A stretch of DNA of 64,000 nt from Prinsepia uniflora (GCA_032719365.1 CM064868.1:69971538-70035537), one strand, 5' to 3'. Shown: positions 11,455-24,447, counted from the first letter of the stretch. The notes: generated from the letters alone by a model not told the origin. Translations and numbers: made by a program.

Positions 11455-12997
11455 TCAGTGAAACAAATAAGGGTACTGTTCGTGCATTAAGGCCTCGGGT
11501 TCCCAGGTAGCTTCTTCCACCTGATGATTCCTCCACAAAACTTTAACTAAGGGAACCGTCTTCCTCCGTAAGACTTTGTCCTTCCGATCCAAAATCGCTA
11601 CAGGCTGCTCTTCAAAGCTCAAATCTTCCCTAAGCTCCACAGGTTGTGCTTCCAGAACATGTGAATCATCCCATATATACTTCTGAAGCAGAGATACATG
11701 AAAGACATTATGTACCTTTGCCAAGTCTGCTGGTAAAGCCAATCGATAAGCAATAGGACCAATCCGCTCCAAAATCTCATAGGGTCCGATGTAACGAGGA
11801 CTCAACTTCCCTCGCCTGCCAAACCGTACGATTCCCTTCCAAGGAGATAAATTCAAGAAAACCCAGTCTCCTACTGCAAACTCCAAATCCCTGATCCTAC
11901 GGTCGGCGTAACTCTTCTGTCGGTCCTGTGCTGCCTTCAGTCGATCTCTGATCAGTGCCACTTTTTCCTGTATAAGATCTACCATCTCGGAAGTAGTCAA
12001 TCTCCTCTCACCAACCTCGGTCCAACACAACGGAGTCCGACATTGTCGCCCGTACAAAGCCTCGTAAGGAGCCATCCCAATACTTTCATGATAACTGTTA
12101 TTGTAGGCGAACTCCATCAAAGGTAAATGTGACTCCCAAGTACCCTGAAACTGTAAGACACACGCTCTCATCATGTCCTCGAGAATCTGGATGGTCCGCT
12201 CAGACTGTCCATCAGTCTGAGGATGAAAAGCAGTACTAAAATGCAGCTTTGTCCCAAAAGCTTCCTGTAAGCTCTGCCAAAACCGGGAAGTAAACCTCGG
12301 ATCTCTGTCAGATACTATCGACTCTGGAGTACCATGCAGCCGAATAATCTCATCAATAAACAACTGTGCAAACTGCGTCAACCTGAAGTTCTCCCTTACT
12401 GGTAAGAAATGAGCAGACTTCGTAAGTCTATCCACGATCAACCACACACCATCGTGTCCCTTCGGTGTCCTGGGAAGCTTGAATACAAAATCCATCGTCA
12501 AGTGATCCCATTTCCACTCAGGGATCGGCAAAGGTTGCATGGCTCCATAGGGTCTCTGCCGCTCAGCTTTCACCTGTTGACATATCAAGCATCTACTGAC
12601 ATACTCTGCAATCTCACGTTTCATTCCTGACCACCAGTAATGCTCTCGTAGTGTACGATACATCTTGGTCCCACCAGGATGCATCGCATAAGCTGAACAG
12701 TGAGCCTCATCCAGTATCACCTTCTTCAAGGTTTCGTCCTCGGGTACACAACCGTTCATCCTTAACCAAGGCTCCATCCTCGCGAACCTCAAAGTCTTGT
12801 CTCTCTCCAGCCTCTACCTCAATCCGGATGATGCCCAAAATGGGGTCCTCAAACTGAGCATCAATGACCTGATCAATCAAAACAGGTCGCACATGGAAAC
12901 TCGCTAGGAGTGCTCCCTGACCATCCACAGTCAACTCTACTCCAAGTCTACGGAGCTCAAGCAACAAGGGTAACCGGACCGTCCTCAGATGCGACAA
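11455..12997 (-). pseudogene. Gypsy integrase with C-terminal chromodomain
   Basis: Open for 445 codons (12792 to 11455) after a frameshift near 12750 that separates it from the preceding RT-integrase linker (12707-12997, SLSHLRTVRLPLLLELR). Domains in order: the H2C2 zinc-finger region (DEAHCSAYAMHPGGTKMYRTLREHYWW, CLICQQVKAERQRP), the rve catalytic core (LTMDFV, VSDRDPRFTSRFW, HPQTDGQSERTIQ with the catalytic Glu downstream), the GPY/F-type segment (RYIGPYEILERIG), and a chromodomain (ILDRKDKVLRR...VKVLWRNHQVEEATWEPEALM). Chromodomains direct chromovirus integration toward marked chromatin. It is the best preserved part of the element. It sits directly upstream of the polypurine tract and 3' LTR. 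Confidence 0.92.
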
Positions 12998-13001
12998 AGA
13001 A

Positions 13002-13842
13002 CTAGCTGACTCCTTTCCGAGTCAACCGTGTCAACGGAGCAGCAAGGATAGAAAAACCCTTAACAAAACGCCGGTAATAACCTGCTAATCCCAGAAAACT
13101 CCTGATCTCTGTCACCGTCTTGGGCTGTTCCCAATTTGCTACCGCCTCAACCTTCTGAGGATCCACTCTGATGCCCTCGGCTGAAATCACATGTCCTAGA
13201 AATCCAACACTGATCAACCAAAACTGACACTTGCTCAACTTCGCATACAACTGATGCTCTCTCAGGGTCTTAAGCATTATCCTCATATGCTTCTCGTGCG
13301 CTTTCGCACTCTTCGAATACACCAAAATGTCATCAATGAAGACAATCACAAAACGATCCAAGTACGACCGGAACACTCGATTCATGAGATCCATAAAAGC
13401 TGCTGGGGCATTAGTCAATCCAAAAGGCATCACAACAAACTCGTAATGACCGTACCTGGTCTGAAAGGCCGTCTTGGGTACATCCTTCTCTTTAACCCGT
13501 AACTGATGGTAGCCGGAGCGAAGATCAATCTTCGAAAAGTACTGTGCTCCCTTCAACTGGTCAAACAAATCATCAATCCGGGGTAAGGGATACTTATTCC
13601 GAATGGTTACCTTATTCAACTGTCTGTAGTCAACACACAATCTCAAACCTCCGTCCTTTTTCTTTACAAATAGTACAGGTGCTCCCCAAGGTGACATACT
13701 CGGTCGAATGAATCCCATATTGACCAACTCTTGTAACTGGGCCTTAAGTTCCCTCAATTCTGCAGGTGCCATGCGGTAAGGAGTCTGTGAGATAGGCTGC
13801 GTACCTGGAAGAAGATCAATCGTGAACTCAATATCTCGATGA
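13002..13842 (-). pseudogene. Gypsy reverse transcriptase, RNase H deleted
   Basis: Reads IEFTIDLLPGTQPISQTPYRM, then VDYRQLN, FSKIDLRSGYHQ, GLTNAPAAFMDLMN and the catalytic VIVFIDDILVYS, ending FLGLAGYYRRFVKGFS...LTRLTRKG. This is a complete Ty3-type RT core with its FIDD box. After TRKG it passes straight into VS-stop and the linker SLSHLRT. The tether and RNase H domains that should lie between are missing. Its N-terminal side is cut at 13843-13847 by the nested solo LTR; the reading resumes at 16880 (EFPDVFPEELPGLPP). Confidence 0.92.
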
Positions 13843-13847
13843 GGTGG

Positions 13848-16800
13848 TGACACGACCCATCCCAATCCCCCCGGGATTACCACAGGATGTGACGTGCTCC
13901 CGTCTGACACGAAGTGTCAGACAAGGGATAACCCGACGCCATTGCCCCTACAGGTAGCCAGAGTGCGCAAAGATCGATGGAGGAGGCATGCGATGTCCCG
14001 GTCCTCTACTGCAGTCGCATCCGAGATCAACCTGAAGGGCATGAAAATCCAAAAGCTGTGAGTGGACGAAAATAAACAAGTTCATTAAAAACATTTTATA
14101 AGACAATTATGCCCCTCAGTAAAAACGTATGCATGCATCAAAAACCGGTAATCAAACATTTATTAGAAATAACTATTAGGGCCTTAGCCCGAAAATCATC
14201 AATCAAATCCGGAAACCCATCATAACTCCAGTTCATCAAGTCTCATAAACCGGGCCACTGCCCCAACACATTTCAAACGATCAGAAATCAACAATACTTC
14301 ATAAACAAATCGTAAACACGGGAACTCATCCCAGAACTCATCAAATCCAGTTCATCCGAGTCACTGCCCAAAACTAGTGAAAAACTGTAATCACACACGT
14401 TTGCTGGATTAAGTGCGCCCGAGTCTTTAAACTCAAAACCATGCGCATAAACAGGCCTTCCTGGGATATCAACGAGTCTTTAAACTCAAAACATAGTAAA
14501 TAGGCCTCGGGGGTATCACGAAAACCGAGTCTTTAAACTCAATCCGGGTCTTTAAACCCAATTTTCCGGGCCCGCCCCCGTCATCAGTTAACCGAGTCTT
14601 TAAACTCAAAATGTGCTCCAGCAATGGCACCCGGGTCTTTAAACCCGAACTATTTCTATAAGACACAATCAATTAGGATCCCTCACGATCCGTTTTCCGA
14701 AAAGCATCCCGAAATCACAAATATAAAACAACTGGGCCCCTGGCCCGAATTCACTTAATCAATTCCGTAACTGTCTCATTAAAATCGTATCCAACCACAA
14801 TTATGGAAATTAATACAAATCCAGAAAATCTCGATTTACGCGCATATCCGTAAATCGCCTCGAAATGCGTGAAATCATATAAATTCACCGACATCCAAAA
14901 TAAATCATATAATCACAATTATAAAAATCATGAAACAGTTATGCATGCATAGAATTTATAAAAACCAAATGTCCACTCACAGACTGTTGAACCGAGCGCC
15001 TCGATACGCGTGCCACCGGCCTTCCCGGGCCTCGTTACTAACGCCGGGACTCCAGAACCTGGTCATATCACAATAGAGGGTTACTAATCTCTTCATCAAC
15101 ATCCTATTCAAGTACCGAATTTTTCCCGAATTTTTAAGTATTTTTAAACCCGACTTAAAACCTTCGGACATTCCGAACAATGTCGAAACGGGGGTCTGAT
15201 TGACACGAAACCAACGCTAAAATGTCTGTTACATTGCGTAGATTATTTCCCATGTTGGACACTTCCCCATTGGACTCCCCACACACCCCCACGCGCCGCC
15301 GCAAGCGGCTGCACGTGAAGCCCACGCGCCGCTACAGTGTCATCGTCTATCTCTGGTGAACCCGGTTCACCAGGTTCAGACCGGCGTTCACGGTTCTCTG
15401 GTTATTCTAGGGGGTTTTCAGTCCTAATTAGTCCATTAGATTCGTCCAATCACAATCTATTGATTTAGTTAATTGAATCACGAAGATTGAGCCTGTTTCA
15501 ACCCTTCCAAACTTCGAATTTAAAACCCGTCAAAGCCCTGTTTCGACTCCCGGCCACTAGAGTTTCCCCCCATCACGGCGTCACAACCATAAGATTCCTA
15601 AGGGCCCAAGGAGTCTAACAGAACCAACAGAAACCTTCGACTCACTCCCAAACCTCACGACTTAATGATTGAACCAAAACGGCAAAACAGAGCGCATAGA
15701 GGGAAATGAGAATTACCTGCCTGCCGTCCGCCACCGTGCTCATCGCCGCATCCTGCTGGGTTCCCAGAGCCGTCCCAATCTCCCCTCGCACCAGATTGGT
15801 TCAACATGATTACTCCTGGCTGCACCACCCTGTCAACACCTCTCTGTTTTTCTTGAGAGCTCACTCACACACAGAGGCTTGCCCTCTCACGATTCTCAGC
15901 CAAAATCATTCACTAGTCTGTCTGATCACTCACATTTGATCACAGAACCTCACAGAACTCACACACACACACAAGGACGATCAATTGCTCACGGTTCCCA
16001 TCTCTCTGTTTTTCAGTTCGGACACAGGCACCCAACACTCTAATTCTCCAACTCAGACCTTACTCAAATGATGCCCCTCAGCTCACAACTCAGCTAATCA
16101 CACAATGAGGGCGACAACTCGTGGGAACATTCTCAGACCACTGGGAATTTGCTTCCCGTACACAGAACCCCACCAGAAATTGAAACCACCCGTGCACCGT
16201 GCACGACTGATCCTCCCAGTCCCACTCAGCCATGTCTCCACTTCCTCAATCCTAATTAACAATCCGTTCTGACCTTCCACTATAAATTAAACAATGTAGG
16301 GTTCAGTCCACTCACGACATCGTGCTCTGCCCTTGCTTCCCACCGTGTTCCACCGTGAGTGAACAGTACACGGCCCAGAAACACCCCGTGAAATTACATT
16401 TCTGCCCTTGCGCAGAAAATTACCAAAATGCCCCTCACGCAACTAGGCCCGTAACTCGGTCATCCGGACTCCGATTGATGTGTGCCGCCTGTCCACGGAC
16501 TCAGGGCATCGAGACCTCCTTAACGGTCCTTGGTCCTCGGCCATCGGACCTCCCGATCAAAAAGTCAACATTTTCCCTTATTTCACCAAAATTACGGAAA
16601 TGCCCCTGGACTTCCGAACGTCATAACTTTCACCACGAACGTCGGAATCGAACGTGCCACCTGTCTATGAACTCGTGACGTCCCAAACTACGTCACGGTC
16701 ACTGGTCAAAGTCCATTTGACCGTCTGAACTAAAAGTCAACGTTTTGCCCACGACCAGGGGCAAAACGGTCATTTTGCACCGTTCGTCCGAGTTCGCCCA

Positions 16801-16874
16801 ACTAATCACCGATTACCCCTGCTAATCATGATTAGTCCGTATTCTAATCCCGAATTCCGGGACGGGTCGTTACA
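13848..16874 (-). mobile_element. Nested solo LTR 1 (gypsy, subfamily B)
   Basis: 3027 bp, starts TGACACGACCCATCCC and ends GGGACGGGTCGTTACA, flanked by the 5-bp duplication GGTGG (13843-13847 and 16875-16879). It interrupts the polyprotein between the protease-RT linker and the RT. Only one LTR is present, so it is a solo LTR left by LTR-LTR recombination. It belongs to a subfamily related to, but distinct from, the host LTR. It carries four GAGTCTTTAAACTC and two GGGTCTTTAAACCC near-palindromes at 14421-14647. No genes. Confidence 0.93.
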
Positions 16875-16879
16875 GGTGG

Positions 16880-17219
16880 TAATCCTGGCAACTCCTCGGG
16901 AAAGACATCGGGAAACTCCCGTACCACTGGTATATCCTCCGCCCTCATTGGCGTAGCACGTGTATCCACCACATGAGCTATGTAACCTTGGCACCCTTTA
17001 CGCAACAGCTTACTAGCCTCAAATGCCGAAATAACTCCAGTAGGGAGTGCACGCTGATCCCCCTGAAACGTGGTCTCCGGTAATCCTAGACTCCGAAAGG
17101 TCACTCTCCTATCGAAACACTCGATAGAAGCATGATATCTCGTCAACCAGTCCATACCCAGGATAACATCGAAGTCCCGTAGATCCAACAGTAACAAGTC
17201 CGCCACTAACTCAACCTCG
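16880..17219 (-). pseudogene. Gypsy protease C-terminal part and protease-RT linker
   Basis: Reads RVLTVGEVELVADLLLLDLRDFDVILGMDWLTRYHASIECFDRRVTF, the second half of the RVP_2-type retropepsin, then VREFPDVFPEELPGLPP, the conserved start of the RT region. It is continuous with 20005-20238 on the upstream side and 13842 on the downstream side once the two solo LTRs are disregarded. Confidence 0.9.
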
Positions 17220-17224
17220 CCTAC

Positions 17225-19999
17225 TGTCAGGACCCGTCCCAAATATCACCTTGATACCCGGGACGAACCCTGCTCCCGTCTGACAATCACACTTAAAGTA
17301 CCAAAATAACCTTAATACCACTATAAGCATAACTATCAGACGAAGGAGTAAATATATCTACAACTGCCAGTCAGAGCATAGTTCTACAAAATGGGCACAA
17401 AATTCCTACAATGCTGGTCTCGCAACGGAAGAACGTCAAAAGCTCTATGCCTCGGTATCTGCCTCAACGTTCACCCCAGCGCTATCACCACGACCTGGAG
17501 GGAAAATTTAAAACCAAAAGTGTGAGTGGACTAGAATAAATGAAAGATTCAAAAACAGTGGATCATCATATCAAAGTTAAGGAAGAAAAAAAAACAATAA
17601 GAACATTTATTCCCTTCGTTTTAAAAACAGGCATGACCAACTAAGTATTAGAAAATCATAACATGAAACATCATAAGAAACAGAAACACTATAAAACAGA
17701 TATAGAAATCATGGTATGTATATCAGAAAACCATAGCATAAACCATGAACAACAAACCATCATTTCCGATCAAACCTGCTGGACCTATCCGAGTCTTTAA
17801 ACTCAACCAGGCCTCAAATATAATTTCCGAGTCTTTAAACTCCCGAGTCTTTAAACTCAAAAGGCCTACGGGGGTAATATCATAAATGTCCGAGTCTTTA
17901 AACTCCCGAGTCTTTAAACTCAATCTGGGCCCGTCCCCCGATAATCAGAATCCGGTTCTTTAAACCCACTATCCAGATCCAGCAAATCCAATCCAATTCA
18001 TTGTAAAACCATTTCTAGATCCATAGCCAAACTCGAATTCGAAATCCCCGGTCTGAAGCCCTTCCGGCGTTCAGAACCGACATTCCGAACCCAAATCCGG
18101 AAATCCATTATTATACCAAAAACTACATGTAATCACAAATCATATTTCATAACCCATTTATCATCATCAGAAAACATTCATAGATTTAAATCCTTAAATA
18201 TGGCATCAACGTCCGAAAACCAGCTTTTCTCGAAAAACGTGCAAAATCCCGAACATGTCTCGAAAAACGTGCAAACATATCATCCATATAAAAGCATCAT
18301 TAAGAAGCATAAAAACACATTTAATAACATACAACATCAATGAAACAGTTAGGCATGCTCGAAAGAAAAGAAAGAGTCCACTCACAGTTCGAAACGAGTC
18401 AATCGCGCTCCGTGCGCTCCTCAACCGTCTCGGGTGCCTCCCGTCCTGTCAATATGCACCAAATAGGGTCACAAACACATCAAGGATACTAACCCTAATT
18501 TCCCCAATTTTTCGGGAATTTATTAATATTTTAATCCTAGACCCTAAACCGTCCGGATTCCCGAACAACCCCTAACATCGTCTGATTCACTCGAAAACCA
18601 TACCAATGAACTCCTTAGGACATTTAGAACCAAAACCATGTTGGAAGCTTGGCCGGAATCCTCCCCACGCGCCTCCACGCGCCGCCCAAAGTGGCTGCGC
18701 GTGGGCCTCACGCGCCTGCTACAGTGCTTCTCCTTCCTCGAGCCACCCGGTTTAACACAGTTGAACCGGCGTGACCGGTTCTCCTCCACTCAGCCACCAA
18801 TCCAGTCCAAACCAATCCCACTCTCATCGTCCAGTCCCTAGCAACCTTCCCATGTCCCTACACCAAACCATCACGGATTAAAACCCACCGTTCAGGGCTT
18901 CGAAACAGACAACCCGTAGCCCCTGTTTTGGCCGCCGGCCGCCCAGGTCCTCCCCCGGCCCGGCACCACAACCAAACAGCTCCTGGGACCTCCAGGAGTC
19001 TCACCCTGGCCTCCAAATCCCTCGACTCTAAGCCCAACTCCACGACTTTCGATTTGAAGTTCACGGGAAAAACAGGGGAAAAAGTCTTACCCTTCGATTC
19101 CGTCTCCGCCGTGTGCACCGCTGTGTACCACGGTGTTCGTTGGACTTCCTGCAGCCACTTGAGCCTCCTATTGGCTTGAATCAATCCACCACACGGCACA
19201 ACCACCGCTACAGTCTCACGGCTTCCCTATTTTCTCAGACTTCCGCCGTACCACCGTCGTCTCTCTGTGCACAGTTTCACCCACAAATCACGATCAACAC
19301 CTCACCCTCGTCTCACTAACACTCTCTCAATTCACTCTTCACTCACCCTTGCACTAAATCGATCAATCTCTCCCAGTTTCTTCTCCTCTGTTTCTCTGTG
19401 TGTTCGAACAAATGCACGGTTTGAAAACGTGCAAAGTGTGGCCGTGCACACTTTAGTAACCCCTGGAACCATCCAGCCCCTTGCACGTGTCCATCCTTCC
19501 TTGGTCAGCACAAAATATCCCTGCCACTTGCCCTTATCTGATTGGGCTGAGGGAAAAGACCAAAATGCCCCTCCTACACAAATTACCATTTTACCCTCAC
19601 ACTTTCCAGACCCGTAAATATTCCGTCCGACGTCCGATGACATCGTGCCGCCTGTCGTTGTACTCAGGACGTCGAGACCTATGTAACGGTCCTCGGTCTA
19701 CGTGAAAATCACAAGTCCACCAAAAAGTCAACATTTTCCTCAATTAGTCAAAATTACGGTAACACCCTCAATCTTCCGAACGTCATAACTTCCTCTCCGA
19801 TTGTCCGAATCAAACCTGCCACCTGTCTACGGACTCGTGACGTCCCAAACTACGTCACGGTCAAGGTTCAACAGTCATCCAATCGGTAAATCGAAAAGTC
19901 AACTTTTGACCTACTATTCATAAGGGCAAAATCGTCCGTTATATACAAAACTTTTACAAAATTACATTTATACCCTTCCCGAAGGTACGGGTTGTTACA
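17225..19999 (-). mobile_element. Nested solo LTR 2 (gypsy, subfamily A)
   Basis: 2775 bp, TGTCAGGACCC...GGGTTGTTACA, flanked by the 5-bp duplication CCTAC (17220-17224 and 20000-20004). It interrupts the protease. Head and tail match the host element's LTRs, so it belongs to the same or a very close subfamily. Array of GAGTCTTTAAACTC near-palindromes at 17791-17967. No genes. Confidence 0.93.
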
Positions 20000-20004
20000 C
20001 CTAC

Positions 20005-20316
20005 CAACACCGGACACTCTCTCAGAACCTGAGTCACAACCAACACCTCCCCAGTAGGTGTACTCACCCCTAAGGCATTCTCCAAGGTAGACACCTCCCT
20101 CTCCGTAACCAAACTACACCTCCGGGCTATAAATGAGTGAGTAGCCCCGTGATCTATCAAAGCAAAAACAGTGTGACCAAGTATGGTAAGTGTACCTGTC
20201 ACCACTCCCGGTGCTGATCTGGCCTCCTGCTGGGTCATAGCAAAAACTCGCGCCTGCGGTCCTGATGACCTACCGCGCCCTCTAGAACTGCTCGTGGCAT
20301 CACCGCCACCTCTAGG
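20005..20316 (-). pseudogene. Gypsy protease N-terminal part
   Basis: Reads GVVTGTLTILGHTVFALIDHGATHSFIARR...ENALGVSTPTGEVLVVTQVLRECPVLVG. The active-site block is FALIDHGATHSFIA, where the family usually has D-[PS]-G-A; the His after Asp is an unusual substitution. An in-frame stop (TGA at 20314-20316) separates it from gag. Confidence 0.9.
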
Positions 20317-21020
20317 TCATGCCGTCCCTGACACAGATGCAGTACTCCGCCCGGGTTCTGCTGTACCTCGACATGCTCCACCCTCCTGGGCTAACAACGG
20401 GCACTCTCTCCGAAAGTGGTCGCGCTCTCCACAATAATAGCAGACATCTCTACTGGGTCCACCAGTCTGTCTCCCAGTAGAAGCAACAGAAGTCGCACTC
20501 GCCTGAGGAGTCGGCTGTGCTCTAGCTCCCCGAAATCCAGAGCCCTGAAAACTGCCTGGTCTGCCAAACCGGGCTCCACCAGCTGATGAAGTACCACCAT
20601 AGTTGCCCCTCTTCGGGGTCCTCTGACCCGACGCTCCAGGAAAAGAATGCTCACGGCGTCGCACACTGCCTGAATACTGTGGTCGGGCAGGTAAACTGGC
20701 CTCCACGCGCACAGCAGCGTCTGACAACTCCCTGAAAGTAGCAAATGAGCCAGCTATCACAATGGCTCTAATCTCTCCTCAAAGACCCAACTCGAATCGA
20801 CGACACTTCTCAGCCTCGATTGCCACAAATGTAGGAGCGAATCGGGACAACATCTGGAATCTCTGCTCATACTCGGCCACTGTCATGCTCCCCTGTTTCA
20901 ACTGAAGGAACTCCGCCTCTTTGGCATCCCGAAAAGAGCGAGGATAATAATGGTCCAAAAACCGCTCCCGGAAAGTCTCCCAAGTCACGGTATGAGCGTC
21001 CCAACCTGACAACTCCAGCG
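20317..21020 (-). pseudogene. Gypsy gag, central and C-terminal part
   Basis: Reads SGWDAHTVTWETFRERFLDHYYPRSFRDAKEAEF and SMTVAEYEQRFQMLSRFAP, the retrotransposon gag domain. An in-frame stop (20776-20778, after CRRFELGL) follows. Then comes GEIRAIVIAGSFATFRELSDAAVRVE, a Gly/Ser/Arg-rich stretch, and the zinc knuckle CYYCGERDHFRRECP (CX2CX4HX4C, near 20430). The upstream part of gag is displaced to 24138-24364 by solo LTR 3. Confidence 0.92.
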
Positions 21021-21025
21021 TATAC

Positions 21026-24000
21026 TGTCAGGACCCGTCCCAAATATCACCTCGATACCCGGGACGAACCCTGCTCCCGTCTGACTCCCCGACACGACAC
21101 GCAAGTACAACTCACGCCAAATCACCCAAACTCAGTCAGACGCAGGAGAAACTATATAAAATATCCCGAAGTTATACTTTACACAGCATAGTACGAAACA
21201 CAAGGAAATAAAAACCGATAATAAGTACACGCACGCGGAGGAAAATTTAAGCACTCGGAAATCCCGCTCGTCACTTCTATGCCTCAGACACTGCCTCGAC
21301 GTCAAGACCCCGCGCTATCTCCACAACCTGGAGGGCAATTTAAAACAGAAGATGTGAGTGGACCATGATAAAAGAAAAGCTCTAAAACCATTTATCAGAA
21401 AACCGAGTTTAACCCTCCGTTTTGAAATCACATGCATAACCCAGTTATCAAAACAGGTAGAAATCGATCATCATAAAGCATCATAAGAAACAGAAACACT
21501 GTAAAACAGTTATAGAAATCATAGCATATGAATCACAAAACCATACCAGAAACCATGAACATCCAATCATTATTTTTCCGATCAAACCTGCTGGACCTAT
21601 CCGAGTCTTTAAACTCCCGAGTCTTTAAACTCAATCCAGGCCTTAATCATATCCGAGTCTTTAAACTCCCGAGTCTTTAAACTCAAAGGCCTACGGGGGA
21701 AAGATCAATATATCCGAGTCTTTAAACTCCCGAGTCTTTAAACTCAATCCGGGCCCGTCCCCCGTCAAATCAGTATCCGGGTCTTTAAACCCAATAACCA
21801 GATCCAGCAAATCCAATCCAAAATCACTTGAAAACCATTTATCATTCCACATCCAAACTCGAATCCGGAATCACCGGTCCGATGCCCTTCTGGCGTCCAG
21901 AACCGTCATTCCGAACCCAAATCCGGAATCCACTTTTCCACTTGGAAACCAACCCTTTTCCCGAAATCCGTTTCTAAAACCAAAAACCTTGATTATCAAA
22001 ATCATGTTCCAAAATCCCTTTATAATCATTGAAAACCACGTATCAGTTGAAATCCCAAACCATAGCATCAATTTTAGAAACCAACCATTCCTCGTAAAAC
22101 GTGCTAAAAACCAATTACCTCAAAAAACGTGTAATAGTGTAAAACTAACCGAAACATATTCGATAAACATAGAATTATGATTAAAACCACAAAAAGATTA
22201 TAGAAAACAGTTATGCATGCTCGAGTTTAAGGAAAGGGTCCACTCACAGTACCGAGCCCTCAATCGCGTCCCGAACGTCCTGCATGTTCCTCGGCTTCCT
22301 CGAGAAATCCCGATCCTGTCAACAACCACCAAATTACGTCACTAACACGTCCACGAGTAATCACCTAAATTCTCTCAAAAATCCCCGGGTTCTAAACATA
22401 ACAAACCGGAACCCTAAACCGTCACCCTCGCGGAACTAACCTCAAACGACGTCCGAACAACTCGAAACCACTTCTATTAGACTCGTTAGAACACCTAGAC
22501 CAAAAACCATGTTGACCACTTTCCCCATCGCCGCCGCACGCGTCCCCACGCGCCGCCCAAAGTGGCTGCGCGTGGTCCTCACGCGCCTGCTACAGTGCAT
22601 CGGCTACCTTGAGCAAACCCGGTTCAGCACAGTCTTCTGCAACTCGAACCGGCGTCAGCGGTTCACCGCCGTGCCTGTACCATTTTCCTCCCTTTCTTCA
22701 CCAGTCTCATCGTCCAGGCCTACCCTATCGATTCCCCAACGCCTTAGACCTCGACACTGTCCCTAGCCCGTCGACTGAAGCTCGAAACCAGACAACCCAA
22801 AAACCCTTGTTTTCCTTCCCGGCCACCCACGGCTTCCCCCTTCATGGTGGCTACACCAACCTCTTCCTAGGACCCTTCTAAGCCTAACCCGACTCACCTT
22901 GACCGTCGATTCTCACCCAAACGTCACGACTAGCCATTTGAACATCACGGAAAAACAGAGCACACAGATACTCCCATCGTGCTAACCTCCGACGTGTACT
23001 CCTCCGTCACGGCTACACACTCAGTCGACTCTTGGGACCTCCATGAGTCTCACTCTAACCTCCAATTCCCTCGACTCTCGCCCTAGATCCACGACTCAGC
23101 TTCTAAACCCAAACGACAAAACAGAGCAAAGAAACGGGGGTGAGGATTTACCTGTCCTCCTGCCGCCGTCGTGAGCTCAGCCGTGTACCACGGTGTCCAA
23201 CCAGTCCTCTGCACTCGTCCCAGCCTCCTCTTGACTTGAGTTGAGCCACCTCACGGCACAACCACCGTCTCTGTCTCACCGTCTCTCTGTTTTCCCAGAA
23301 AACTCAGCCTCACCAACCACCGTGTCTCCGTGCACGATCTCGGTCCCAAACTCGATCATCAACCTCCTTTCTTCTTCCTTTCACCCTCACAACTCACCAG
23401 AACTCATCAACAGCCACAATCAGCCTTCAATTTTTCCTCACCGCCTCACTCTGTTTCTGTTTCCTTCTGCGTACAATCAAGAACACGGGCACGGTTGCAC
23501 CCCAATTATTTGGGCCGTGCATACACAGGATTCACCCAGAATCCTCTAGTCCCTCAACACGTGTCACCATCCAATCCATGCACTCCCACATGGTCCAATT
23601 CCAACCGTCCGTTTCCCTTCTCTGTTGCACAAATCCCAATGTGCAGAAAGACCAAACTGCCCCTCATGTTAACCCATATTTACACTTTTGCCACTAGCTT
23701 CCTAGACCCGTAACTCACTCCTCGTAAGTCCGATGAATACGTGCCGCCTGTCATCAAACTCAGGACGACGAGATCTACGTAACCATCCTCGGTCAACATA
23801 CCAAAACCCGATCATCCTAAAAGTCAACGTTTCCCCTTCTTTTAACCAAATTACGGTTATGCCCTCAACCTTCCAAACATCATAACTTCCTCCTCGGATG
23901 TCGGAATCAGGCGTGCCACCTGCCTACGGATTCGTGACGTCCTAAACTACGTCCTGATCACCGGTCAATACCCAATTGACCACCCGAACTAAAATTCAAC

Positions 24001-24132
24001 TTTTTGCCTACCTAGGGGCAAAATCGTCATTCTAAGCTAATGACCTTACCGATACCGACTAACCACCGATTAGCCTCGCTAATCCCGCCTTAATCACTTT
24101 ACTAATCTCGGCTCTCGGGACGGGTTGTTACA
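21026..24132 (-). mobile_element. Nested solo LTR 3 (gypsy, mosaic of subfamilies)
   Basis: 3107 bp, TGTCAGGACCC...GGGACGGGTTGTTACA, flanked by the 5-bp duplication TATAC (21021-21025 and 24133-24137). It interrupts gag. Its left end matches subfamily A (host LTR, solo LTR 2), while its right end (ctcgggacgggttgttaca preceded by cgattag...ctaat runs) matches subfamily B (solo LTR 1). Six GAGTCTTTAAACTC and one GGGTCTTTAAACCC unit at 21603-21792. No genes. Confidence 0.92.
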
Positions 24133-24137
24133 TATAC

Positions 24138-24364
24138 CAACATTCATACGCTGCGCCGTCTAGCAGAAAAGTAGCCAACAATACACGATCTCCCGAAGGA
24201 CAATGCATCACCCCGAATATCCGCTCAAGCCGGGTGATCCATCGGTGAGCTTCCTCTGGGTCTGCCCTACCAATGAACGTAGTAGCCCAGAGCCGCTGGG
24301 CTCGCTCAATCGACACACTCTCTGCTTCTTCAGGTTGTGGAAGGGGTTCATGTCTCGGAGGCAT
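24138..24364 (-). pseudogene. Gypsy gag N-terminal part with start codon
   Basis: Starts MPPRHEPLPQPEEAESVSIERAQ and continues FIGRADPEEAHRWITRLERIFGVMHCPSGDRVLLATFLLDGAAYECWY, the N-terminal gag segment. The ATG at 24364 follows a short leader after the primer site. The reading is cut by solo LTR 3 at 24137 and resumes at 21020. Confidence 0.9.
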
Positions 24365-24447
24365 GGTCGAACATACGCTGAAAGAGGCATAGAGTTAGTA
24401 AAACAACCTAAAAATGACCTCGTTCCGACACAAACCGACAAACCTAT

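Noticed and set aside
14469..14672. Reading frame with repeated SLKTR peptide (also at 17723-17923 and 9290-9484)
   Set aside because: It is the translation of the GAGTCTTTAAACTC array in LTRs. It occurs only where the frame happens to be open and is not conserved between copies.
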